From Lithodes maja (lineage: Eukaryota; Arthropoda; Malacostraca; Decapoda; Lithodidae): a DNA stretch of 64,000 nucleotides. The notes beneath the pieces are model-generated. The model had not been told where the DNA came from. It searched no databases and worked only from the letters and a program-made list of their open reading frames with translations. Of the stretch, positions 52,437-62,595 are shown in pieces. A program made the translations under genes and the position numbers. The stretch spans positions 1 through 64,000 of the forward strand of contig JBAKBP010007437.1 in NCBI GenBank assembly GCA_037953745.1. The letters run 5' to 3'. How positions within the stretch are numbered: position 1 is the stretch's first letter; every line of letters begins with the position of its first letter.

Positions 52437-54353
52437 CCAATGAGAAATGGCACGGCGAAAACTGTTGTCCGGAACCTGCTCTTGTATTGCTCGCGGTATG
52501 GTTACCCACAAGAGGTGCAATCGGACCAAGGTTCTAATTTTACCTCTAATCTGTTCAAACAAACTATGATTCAGCATGGCATCAGCACTGTCGTCTCTTC
52601 TGCGTATCACCCAGAGAGTCAAGGGGTGTTGGAGAGGTGGCACGCCACGCTGAAAAGCATGCTTCGATGTTATTGCGCAGAGAACGGAAAGGATTGGGAC
52701 CTTGGTCTGCCGTATGTTTTGTTCGCGGCAAGAGAAGTACCTGGAGAGAGTCTCGGTTTCAGTCCGAATGAGCTTGTTTTCGGGCATCAGGTGAGGGGCC
52801 CTCTCCACATGGTGAAGGAGATTTGGGAGGGTACCGCTAAGCCATGTTCTATGTTGAGATACGTCCTCGAGAGCAGAGAGAGAATGCTTAGAAGTCTGGA
52901 GCTGGCCGGGCGTAATTTGGTGAGTTCGCAGGCCCGTATGAAGGACAGGTACGGTACTAAGGCGAAACTCCGGGAGTTTCAGGTAGGTCAAGAGGTGTTG
53001 GTCCTGTTGCCTTTGTCAGGTCATCCTCTGGCTGCCAAGTATGCTGGGCCTTATCGGGTGGTGTCAAATATCTCCGATCTAGATTACCTCGTTGCCACTC
53101 CAGAACGGAAGAAGCGTAACCAACTATGCCACATTAATTTGTTGAAGAAGTATGTGAGGCGCCCACCTGAGTCACTAGCTGTCCCTGTGTTGACCTGCTG
53201 CGGTCATGGTGGAGAAGGAGAGGGGGGCAGCAATGATCAGGTGGATGATAACTGGGATTGTCATGTCTCGGCTGATCAGTGGGCGGGGAATTCGAGCCAA
53301 TGTGCGCATGCTGCTCTGGCGCACCTGCCGGAGGAACAGCAGGTGGCAGTGCAGCGCCTGTCCGATTCATACCCCACTGTATTTGCCGAGCACCCAGGCC
53401 TCACTACTCAAGCGGTGCATGACGTCGATGTAGGAAAGCACCCCCCCTTTAAGTCGATACCTTATCGGGTGCCACCCATTAAACTCCCAGCGCTCAGGGA
53501 TGAGCTGGAGTATATGCTGGCGAGAGGCTTGATCGAGAAGGGGGCAGTACGGTGGACTTCTCCTGTCACTCTGCAGCCCAAACCTGATGGAAAAGTTCGG
53601 TTCTGCATTGACTTTAGGCGGTTGAACGGGTTGACCCCCACCAATGCATATCCTCTTCCCCGGGTGGATGACAGTGTGGATAAGATCGGGAAAGCAAGGT
53701 ACTTGACCAAGGTAGACCTCGTCAAAGGCTACTGGCAAGTACCACTGTCTGAGCGGGCTAAAGAGGTGTGCGGATTTGTGGTGGATGGCAGTACTTACCG
53801 TTGCAATGTGATGCTATATGGTCTGAAAAATGCACCGGCCACTTTCCAGAGCTTAATGAACGACATCATAGCAGACATCCCAAACTGTACTGTCTACCTT
53901 GATGACGTGATCATTTATGACAACGATTTCCAAAGTCACTGTGAGCACATAGAAGCCTTATTTAGTCAACTTAGTAAAGCAGGCTTGGTGGTTAATCTGG
54001 GCACGTGTGACTTTGTGCAAGCCACGGTGCAGTATCTGGGGTTTGTGGTTGGGTTAGGGCAGGTGAGCCCGCCCCAACAGAAGATACAGGCTATCGACTT
54101 GTTGCCCAGGCCGACCACCAAGCGGCAGATCATGAGATTTTTGGGCATGATTGGGTATTACCGCCGCTTTATAAGAGGTTATTCTACTGTGTTAGCTCCT
54201 TTGACAGATCTACTAGCTAAAGATAAAAAGTTCCGCTGGGCACCTGAGTGTGAGCAGGCGTTTCGAGTAGTTAAACACCTTTTATGCACTCACCCTACAG
54301 GGCCCCGTACTTTGAACGACCATTTCAGTTGGCGACTGATGCCAGCGGAGTAG
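52437..54353 (+). pseudogene. pol: Integrase core/C-terminus and reverse transcriptase
   Basis: Same frame after the stop; residue numbers count from the first Met at 52440. The second catalytic Asp is in VQSDQGSNF (residue 29) and the Glu in SQGVLERW (residue 65), exactly 35 residues apart, a D,D35E core. A GPY/F-like module KYAGPYRVV lies near residue 203. The RT then follows at about 340-560: CIDFRRLNGLT, TKVDLVKGYWQVPL, LYGLKNAPATFQ, the catalytic YLDD near 487 and RFLGMIGYYRRFI. RT downstream of integrase is the feature that defines the Gmr1 arrangement. The frame is lost near 54290, at the RNase H boundary. Confidence 0.92.
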
Positions 54354-54706
54354 GGGCTGGTGCCGTACTTTTGCAGACAGACGAGGAAGGTCTTGAGCAT
54401 CCAGTCAGTTTCTTTTCAAAGAAATTTAATTCAGCACAGAAAAACTATTCGGTTGTTGAAAAGGAACTGCTGGCAATCGTGTTAGCGCTCAGACACTTTG
54501 AGGTCTATGTTCCTGCCTATGGGCCAGTCGTGGTAGTGTATACCGACCACCACCCGCTTAAATTCCTCAATCAATTCCACAACCGGAATATGAGGCTGAC
54601 CAGATGGTCGCTCATGTTGCAAGAGTACAACTTAGACATTCGCCATATTGCCGGTTGTGAGAATGTGATTGCGGACTGTTTGTCGCGGGTGGAGGATCTG
54701 GGGTAG
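54284..54706 (+). pseudogene. pol: RNase H domain (shifted frame)
   Basis: The true C-terminus of pol in another frame. It has FQLATDASGVGAGAVL with the first catalytic Asp, VVEKELLAIVLALRHF with the Glu, YTDHHPLKFL with the second Asp, and NVIADCLSRV. It would degrade RNA in the RNA-DNA hybrid. It overlaps the end of the previous frame by 70 bp, consistent with a small deletion rather than programmed frameshifting. Confidence 0.9.
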
Positions 54707-55123
54707 GCTACCACAGTATGTTGGTATAGCCTCCTGTCTTGGCTCGCGGTGTATTTTTGCGCTGGTGCTTGTTGGCTCGCGTGTGTAGCATCAGCGTAGG
54801 GTCGCAGGGCAGGAGTTGTTGCCTTTGATTAGAAGAAAATTAGGCTACATCTATAGTAGCCGCCAAAAACAACATTAAAATAAAATATGAAAAATTAAAT
54901 AAAAACTCTTTCTTTTTAATAATTAATTTTAAGATAACCCCCTGGGGGTTAGGGAATAGAATATGCCCCACGTGCCTTCTGCGTGTCGTAAGAGGCGACT
55001 AAAGAGGTTGGGTTGGTGGGCTTGCGACCCCCACCCGGAAAAAATATCTAAGCAAAAAAAAACGAACGAACAGCCTCGGATGCGGACGGAACCAACGTTG
55101 ACGAACCACGACCGACTAAGGAC

Positions 55124-56875
55124 ATGCCTTCGGACATTCTGAGAATGGCTACATGGAATGTTAGTGGCATGAATGCTGGCACAAAAGAGAGAGAGGTTCT
55201 GGAAGTGTTAGTGAATGCCAGGCTGGATGTATGTGGAATGACAGAGACCAAATGGAAAGGTTCAGATGTGAGAGAGTGGGAGTGTGGAATAGGTGTGTGT
55301 GCTGGAGTGAGTGAAGGAATAGCGAGAGAAGGTGCATGTTTGTTTGTAAGTAGCAAATGGAAGGAATGTGTAAGAGAATATGGGTCTGTGGGTTCAAGGA
55401 TTGTGTGGGTGAGAATGAAAGTAGGAATACAAACGTTGGTGATTGTATGCGTGTATGCCCCGACAGAGGATATACTTGAAAGAAAGAAAGAGGAGTTCTG
55501 GATGAATGTGGAGGCGTGCCTGGAGAAGTTTGACAAGAACGAAAGAATATTTCTGATTGGGGATATGAATGGTAAGGTGGGTGATAGGAAAGTTGAGGGA
55601 GTGGTGGGAGGGTGGGGGGTACCATCAGAGGTGAATGGGAATGGTAGTGCACTTGTGGACGTATGTGTGGGGAGGAGGCTGTGGATAGCCAACACCTTCT
55701 TCCGACACAGAATGATCCACAGGTACACGTGGAAACGGATGTTGACAATGAAGGATAAGACAGTGGTGGAACGAAAGTCATTGATTGATTATGTATGTGT
55801 GGATGAACGAATGAAGAAATCTGTGATGGATGCTAGGGTGTATAGGGGTATTGGAGGGGGTCTGTCTGATCATTATGTAGTGGTAGCTAAGGTTAGGATA
55901 CAAAAGAAGTGGGTGAGGAGAGCGGGAGGAAGGCGAGAGGAGGGTGGAATGGTGAGGAGGGTGGAGAGGTTGCAGGAGGAGGAAGTCAGGGAGGAGTACA
56001 GGAGAGCAGTGGAAAGACGACTAGGTGGGTTCGACCTGGAAGTTATGGAGGAAGTGGAGGAGATGAGCAAGGTGTTTAAGGATGAGATCTGTGCAGCATG
56101 TGAGGAGGTGTGTGGAGTGAGGAGAAGAGGGAGGGGAGTGAAAGGTACAGCATGGTGGACAGAAGAGGTAAGAATAGCTGTGGAAGAAAAGAAGAAAGCA
56201 TATAGAGAGTGGTTGGGTAGTAGAGGGAATGAAGATTCCGAGAGACAGAAACGAGCGAGGTACGTGGAGAGTAAGAGGGTGGTGAAGAGAGTAGTGAAGG
56301 AAAGTAAGAGAAGAGTAGATGAGGAAATTGGAAGGAATCTGAGTGTAAAATGGAGGGAGAGTAAGAAACTGTTCTGGAAAGAAGTCAAGAAAGTTAGGGA
56401 AGGTAGCAAGGGAAACAGTAAGGGTGTGAAAGATAAGAATGGGAGAATGCTAGCCGAGAAGCAAGAGAGAGTCGAAAGATGGAGGGAGTACTTCAGTGAG
56501 TTGCTAAATGAAAGGAATGAAGAGCCAGCAAACATAGCTGGATATGGTATGGGAGGGAGAAGAAGAGAAGTAGTGGAGGAGGAGGTGGGGATCAGGAGGT
56601 CAGAAGTGTGGGAAGCCATGAAAAGAGTGAAGTTGGGGAAAGCACCAGGAACAGATGGAGTGTGTGGGGAAATGTTGAGGTATGGTGGTGAGATAGTGAT
56701 AGAATGGGTATGGAAAATGTGCAAACTAGCATGGGAGAAGGGGAGTGCACCCGATGACTGGAAGACTGGCATAATAGTCCCCCTATATAAGGGCAAAGGG
56801 GAAAGAGGAGTGTGTGGTAACCACCGAGGAATATGTCTTCTAAGCGTAGTAGGGAAGGTATACAGTAGGGGGTAG
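55124..56875 (+). pseudogene. RTE-like endonuclease and RT N-terminal part
   Basis: ATG at 55124 (MPSDILRMATWNVSGMN). AP-type endonuclease at about residues 1-240: WNVSGMN (Asn), MTETKW (catalytic Glu), VCVYAP, LIGDMNGKVGD (Asp, Asn) and GGLSDHYVV (Asp, His). A charged linker follows, then the RT start KLGKAPGTDGVCGEML and NHRGICLLSVVGKVYSR. The frame ends in a stop at 56873 because of extra G bases in the run at 56867-56871; the protein continues in another frame. The enzyme would nick target DNA and prime reverse transcription there. Confidence 0.9.
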
Positions 56876-58137
56876 TGATTGAGAGAGTGAGAGTGAGAAC
56901 GGAGAAATGGATAGGCGACGAGCAGGGAGGCTTTAGGAAGGGAAGAGGATGTGTAGATCAGATTTTTACCCTGAATTGTGTTGTGGAGAAGTATCTGGAG
57001 AAGAAACAAAAGGTGTATGTTGCCTTTATGGACTTGGAGAAGGCCTATGACAGAGTGGATAGAGAAGGTTTGTGGAAAGTACTTAGAATATACGGAGTAG
57101 AGGGCAAGTTGCTGAAAGCTGTGAAGAGCATGTATGAGGGTGCAAAGGCGGCAGTACGTGTGGAGAGTGAGCAGAGCGAGTTCTTTGACCTGAATGTTGG
57201 TTTGAAACAGGGGTGTGTGATGTCCCTGTGGTTGTTTACTGTATATATGGATGGAGTTATGAAAGAAATACTATCAAGAGCAGTGGATGTTGGTGTATCG
57301 CTGAAAAGGGAGGGAATTGAGTGGAAGCTACCTATACTGCTGTTTGCGGATGATACAGTTCTGATGAGTGATAATGAATGGGAGTTGCAGGGTCTGGTAA
57401 ATGAGTTTGGAACAGTGTGCGAAAAACGGAATTTGAAGGTAAATACGGGGAAGAGCAAGGTTATGGTCTTCGAAAGGGGTGAAGTCACAGAGTGTGAGGT
57501 GAAGCTGAACGGTCAGGCTATGGAGATCGTCAACTCTTTTAAGTATCTGGGCAGTGTGTTGAGTAAAGATGGGACTATGGATGAAGAGGTGCGGGAGAGG
57601 GTACAACAGGGGAAGAGGGTTGTAGGAACGCTAAAAGCAGTAACAAGAAATAGGGTGGTCAGTATGGAAGTGAAGAAGTCCTTGCATGACAGTGTGGTAA
57701 TCCCGACACTGACTTACGGAAGCGAAGCATGGACGTTGGTTGAGAGACTCAGACCAAGAGTGAGAGCAGTGGAAATGAATTACTTAAGGAGTGCGTGCGG
57801 AATTACATGGAGGGATAGACAGACTAATGAGGAAGTAAGAAGGAGGTGTGGTGTGGAGGTAGATGTGCTGGAAAGTGTGAAAAGGAACAACTTGAGATGG
57901 TTCGGCCATATGGAACGTATGGAAAGCGAGAGAATGACTAAGAGGGTGTACGAGAGCGAGGTGGAGGGACAGAGGGGGAGAGGTAGACCGAATATGAGGT
58001 GGAAGGATGGAGTGAGTAACTACATGAATGAAGGCGGTGCTGGTTGGGGGGAGGGGCGTCGACTGACTGGGGACAGAGGTGCATGGGGGCGGTTCGTTCG
58101 TGGCCACCCCTTCGGGGATCACGGCGTCAGGCAATAG
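56875..58137 (+). pseudogene. RTE-like RT core and C-terminal part
   Basis: Continuation after the G-run frameshift. It has DEQGGFRKGRGCVDQIF, motif A FMDLEKAYDRVDREGLW near residue 60, LKQGCVMSLWLF, catalytic FADD near 158, YLGSVLSKDG, SEAWTLVERLRP, LRWFGHMERMESERMTKRV and RGRGRPNMRW, typical of the C-terminal region. Open to the natural stop just before the GATA tail. Apart from the one frameshift the copy seems intact, so it may be young. Confidence 0.9.
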
Positions 58138-58217
58138 ATAGATAGATAGATAGAAGATAATATTGTAGCTGAGTACTGAGTGCAGATGATTTTCCCTCAG
58201 TAAGCTGTGCTTCTTAA

Positions 58218-58696
58218 CACCTTACGAGCGCCCTATGCGGTTTATAATATGTAGCCACCAGCGGGGTGTTTTTTAGCCAAAATAGGGCTGTTTACGTGAT
58301 CATTTTCATGCCTAAATAAGACCCAGAACGTAAAACAAGTAGCTATCCCTGAAAGGGCATAAACAGAGCTTTCGAATGACACCATAACGATCCTTTTATG
58401 ATGGCTAGTTTTCTTGCAAAAACCGTGCAACGCGAGTGCAAAAAGCATGTAATTACGCACTTTCCCCATACAATTCCGTATATAGCGAGTGAGAGAGGGA
58501 GGGAGGAGGTGGGATTCGTGTCAGTATGTTCGCCGCGGTGGTCTGGAGCAGTCATACGCTCGCTACTCTCCTGCCACCACTTGTCTCTCTCTCTCAGCAA
58601 CATTACGTCTGAAATTGCCACACGACCTATGTCGAGCGCCGCCACATAGTCCACATTTATTATACTCGACTTATGTGGTGCGCCGACATTTAGGGG
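58218..58696. mobile_element. Probable TTAA-flanked non-autonomous element
   Basis: TTAA at 58214-58217 and 58697-58700. Ends CACCTTACGAGCGCC and GGTGCGCCGACATTTAGGGG are only partly inverted. It lies in the non-coding region before the 3' LTR. No transposase frame. Confidence 0.45.
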
Positions 58697-58898
58697 TTAA
58701 AGCTCGCTCTGGGAGCACAATGTTATGAATTAATGTATTATATTTGGGAAGGGTGATAAGATTTGTTTATATAAAAATGTTGTTGTATTTGTTTTGAGGA
58801 GACTGAGCTTGCATTCCACGAGTGGCAGAGTGGTTAGGAGTGGCAGATTCTAGCGACATTCTGCCTGTTCAGATATGGGCTCATGGTTGAGTGTCCCA

Positions 58899-58911
58899 TA
58901 TCTTGGGGGGG
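58899..58911 (+). promoter_or_regulatory. Polypurine tract before 3' LTR
   Basis: A G run (TTGGGGGGG) directly precedes the 3' LTR start at 58912, the expected plus-strand priming position. Confidence 0.65.
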
Positions 58912-60616
58912 TGTGACGCCTCCCGGCGTTAGCAGAATGGTTGCGTGGGGCATTGCAGCTCGCTAGCGCTCGCCAGGATGGGGGGATGGGCTACAGTTGT
59001 CCTAGAATGATCTGCTTTATTTAATTAGTGTCGTGTTGCCACAGACAGTCTAGAAATGGTCTTCGTTTTGGTATGTGACCGCGCCTTATATTTTATATTC
59101 GCTATAATATAAATGTTGCTTGTGTGGGAGGCGAGCAAGAGAGGGTGAGGGAGTACACCTGGCAGCGGGGTGAGCTATGACGCGGCTCGCTTGGGCGCTG
59201 ACGGCGTTGGCGACCGGGTGGTCAACTAGTCCCTTCCCGTCGCGGCCTCGTGTTCTTTACCAGCTCAGAGCTTGCCTGACACGCGTATCGCCTACATCCT
59301 TTGCAATTCTGTCCCCCATACTCGCCACTTTGCAGACTATTTCTCTCTCTCGACTTCTCCTTTCTCATTCTCTAATCTTTATTAAACTCAACATCCCTTC
59401 TGGTTTCAGCATAGACGTTCACCGTCGACCAGTCGTATTGTACGCGAAGCTCTCAGATATTTCCATGTATTAGGTTAAGGAGGTATTATGCTTTATTGAG
59501 GTTTTGAGAGACGGACTTTTCCGTATGTGTCCTCTCTCGTGAAGGTTGTAGACCGGTATATGTCTCCCTGGCAAGGTGTTGAGTGATTCTTCTTGGTTAT
59601 CTAAAGCTAGACTAGGGGTAAGGTTACTGTGTCGTTGTCTCCGATGTGTGCAGTGTTAGCTAAGCCCTGCACGACATCGACAGGTACTGTGGGAGCCTAA
59701 GTTGTCTTCGGGTGGGTTTACTTTGCGAGCACAGCGCTGTGGTGTGAGAGGGCCATAGCCTATCCCTCACAACATAGTGCTGCCTCTTTGTGTTGACTTC
59801 TGAGGGATCGCCAGGATAGAGCTATGTACTAGAGACCTAGATTTATCAAGAGAGCATCCCCGTCATATAACGTAATCTTCATTATACCACCTTCGGACAA
59901 CGTTATGCTACGAGCCGCATGCTCGCCCATTGTTGCCCTGCCTTGATCCCCCAGCTAGACTTTATTAACTGAGCAGACACTGGTTAGAGATAAGCCCCAT
60001 TATTATATGTATGCAGCATTATTATTCACTGCACTTTTGAGCCGAGGTTGTTGTTGAGTTGCACAACCCTAGTAGGCTGTTGCGTAGTGTCACGAAGCAT
60101 TTCTTTAGTTGTCGAGCATTACTACCTTTGCGCAGTCTTTATTATTCGCCTGCCTATTATTACTATATGTCCTAGCATTTATTGTGACCCGTATTCTGCA
60201 TTATAATTGTTCAAGATTCTTTACGAACATCTTCCCAGCATCAGACTTATTTCAGAAGTTTCCAGTTGATGTTGCAGGACTAGCATTGCACTTTCTTTAA
60301 TACAGGAGTGCCAGTTATTTGAGTATCTACGTAACATTAATTAATCACATTAACTATCTTTTCTTTGTGTAACATAATCGAGTAATCTTTTACTGTTTGA
60401 GAATAGGCTGTTTCATCGAGCGTCAGCCTAGTGTGTGTGCACCAGTTACCGAGTCATAGGATACCTCGTTGTCCAGGCACGACTCAGGGCGGTAATGGTG
60501 TTTTGTTTTCCAGTGTTTAAGGCAGGGGTTGGATCTAGTGTTACCGTTGTTGCATTTTGCCATTATCTAGTCCAATGTTGAAGAGCCCTGTGTCTTTGAG
60601 AACCTGGATCGTAACA
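58912..60616 (+). repeat. 3' LTR (1705 bp)
   Basis: Starts TGTGACGCCTCCCGGCG and ends GGATCGTAACA, followed by the target duplication AGTC and then CR1 sequence. Confidence 0.95.
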
Positions 60617-61789
60617 AGTCATAAACGGTATGGCATCTAAATGGACCAATGTAAATAGCGGGGTACCCCAGGGTATTAGGACCAATTATCTTTCTAATTT
60701 ACATCAACGACATAGATGAGGGTCTCACCTGTACAATCTCAAAATTTGCTGACGATACAAAAATTGCAAATAGCGTACTCTCAAAAGAACAAGTTGACGA
60801 TATGCATCACAATCTAGATAAATTGTCATGTTGGGCCCAAATTTGGCAAATGAGTTTCAATGCGGATAAATGTAAAGTACTACATATCAAATACCGAAAT
60901 GAGAAAGCAAACTATTCGATGAATGGCACTCAGCTTAAGAATGTAAACAGAGAAACCGATCTGGGAGTAACAATATCGAGTAACCTAAAACCGAGTCAAC
61001 AATGTTCAGAAGTTGTTAAGAAGGCAAACAAAATAATTGGCAGGTCATTTGAGCATAAATCCAAAGAAGTTATCCTAACCCTTTACAATTCCTTAGTCCG
61101 CCCTCTTCTGGAATACTGCGTTCAATCCTGGTGCCCTTATTACCAAAGAGATATAAACAAGCTAGAACGAGTTCAACGTAGAGTTACCAAAATGATACCT
61201 AGCCTAAAGAACAAACCATACGAAGAGCGTCTTAGTGAATTAAATCTATTTCCTTTAACCCAGCACAGATTAAGAGGTGAATTAATTCAAGTGTTCAAAA
61301 TCATCAAAGGCATCGACAATATGAACTGTAGTAAGTACTTCACTATCGACCAATCTAATTACACGCGGGGAAACGGTTGCAAAATTATTGGTAAATCTTT
61401 TAACTCCCACGAATCTAAGAATTTCTTCTTCAATCGAGTTGTTAACTTGTGGAATGGGCTTCCCCAAAACGTTATAGACTGCATCACCGTTGATTCATGT
61501 AAACTCCGCCTTGACAAATATCTTGCATCAAACCCGCGACTGACTGCGTTTCTAAATGAATAACTTTATTTTATCCCCCCTTCAGTCACTAACCCATCTG
61601 TCCCCTACTAACTTCCTAATCCTGCCACGGACATTAGTTCCAGGGCAGTAATTCCCTTTCCAATGTTCCCTTACCCACTCTAAACCACTGTTTGGACACT
61701 TGATCCTCAGTGTTTTGGAGGACAAGCAGCCTAGAAGGGTCACTAGATCTGTTGTTGCTTGATTTCCTTTGTACTCCTTTGTACTCTCG

Positions 61790-61790
<1 letters not shown>
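60617..61790 (+). mobile_element. CR1-like LINE, copy E, 3' portion
   Basis: Resumes the CR1 copy broken at 47670, with AGTCATAAACGG encoding the continuation of the RVV-INGK block. A deletion near 60675 shifts the frame. The open part 60802-61563 carries the C-terminal region to LTAFLNE. The 3' UTR runs to decamers GTACTCCTTT at about 61790, followed by a (CT)n tract. Confidence 0.93.

Positions 61791-61854
<64 letters not shown>
61785..61854. repeat. (CT)n tract at CR1 3' end
   Basis: About 60 bp of CT repeats directly after the CR1 decamers. Confidence 0.96.
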
Positions 61855-61857
<3 letters not shown>

Positions 61858-62039
61858 CTGAAAACCGTGCTCTTATAAAGCCCGGTAAAGCCTTGGTGGT
61901 AATGGTGGGTTTAGTGGGCAATCCGCAAATGGGGGTGATGCCTCTATACTGTAGGGGATAGATTGATACTTAAACGATAGAACGGTTGATAGACTGATAC
62001 ATCCCATATTTATGTAGCCAAATCCCGCCACCTCCCCTC

Positions 62040-62215
62040 CACACACACACATATGCACCCCCAACACATATGCACCTCCCCAACACTCACACACACATCC
62101 ACCCTCACACAAACACACACCAACACACACACATACACCCTTCACAAAAAAAGACACACATATAACACCCCCTCAGCACCCACCCTGACACACACGCACC
62201 CACCCACACACACAA
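62040..62215. repeat. (CA)n/CACC-rich tract
   Basis: CACACA and CACCC runs, with two copies of AACACATATGCACC near 62060. Confidence 0.85.
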
Positions 62216-62219
62216 AAGT

Positions 62220-62595
62220 GGGGTGGAAGTGGAATGGTTGCATTGAGTCCGTTGGACAAATTTCAAAATAAAGCTATTAGATTAATCAATAACCCTGCAA
62301 TCACACAGGACCTTCCTACCTTATCCATACGAGGAAACGTTGCATCCCTTGCATTATTCTGCAGATATTTTTACAGCAATTGTTACGAGGAACTTGCTTC
62401 AATTGTGCCGCCTCTCCACATCTTTCCCCGTAGAACTAGGGCAGCTGAGAGCGCCCATGAATTTACACTTTCTCTTCCACAATGCAGAACTTCTGCTTAT
62501 CAGAATTCATTTATCCCCAGAGCTACTACTCTTTGGAATTCACTTCCCTCGAATTGCTTTCCACAAACTTACAATCTACAAATGTTTAAATCCTA
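62220..62595 (+). pseudogene. Jockey/CR1-like LINE C-terminal fragment
   Basis: Homologous to the LINE at 30637-31922: LDKFQNKAIRLINNPAITQD, LPTLSIRGNVASLALF, EELASIVPPLHIFPRRTR and ATTLWNSLPSNCFPQ. Unlike the other copy, the frame here stays open through the C-terminus. It is cut at AAATCC, where the GATA tail of LINE family B begins. Confidence 0.85.

Larger units (their letters stand above)
54938..58153 (+). mobile_element. RTE-like LINE, near full length (3.2 kb)
   Basis: Inserted in the 3' part of the LTR element with a 7-bp duplication AAGATAA (54931-54937 and 58154-58160). The 5' UTR of about 186 bp starts CCCCCTGGGGGTTAGGG. One EN-RT frame follows, then almost no 3' UTR and a (GATA)n tail. 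A single ORF, a negligible 3' UTR and a simple tetranucleotide tail are typical of the RTE group; the clade is inferred from this and the RT motifs. Other copies are 24233-25290 and 11875-11940. Confidence 0.92.
47671..60616 (+). mobile_element. Gmr1-type Ty3/gypsy LTR retrotransposon (12.9 kb with insertion)
   Basis: Full-length LTR element inserted in CR1 copy E. The LTRs (47671-49376, 58912-60616) start TGTG and end AACA. The 4-bp target duplication AGTC is at 47667-47670 and 60617-60620. One gag-pol frame runs from 49599, with stops at 50129 and 52434 and a frameshift near 54290. Domain order is capsid, CCHC knuckle, protease, integrase, RT, RNase H; the integrase precedes the RT, unlike standard gypsy elements. 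There is no envelope-like gene. An RTE-like LINE (54938-58153) and a probable TTAA element (58218-58696) lie in the 3' non-coding part. By eye the LTRs differ at about two dozen of 1705 positions, so the insertion is fairly recent. It cannot be autonomous as it stands. Confidence 0.93.

Noticed and set aside
55048..57009. Long open frames on the minus strand opposite the RTE-like LINE
   Set aside because: They are shadows of the purine-rich coding strand; the plus strand has clear endonuclease and RT motifs.
58818..58895. tRNA-like words (GTGGCAGAGTGGTTAGG) before the 3' LTR
   Set aside because: No T arm or acceptor stem can be formed; box B is poor.
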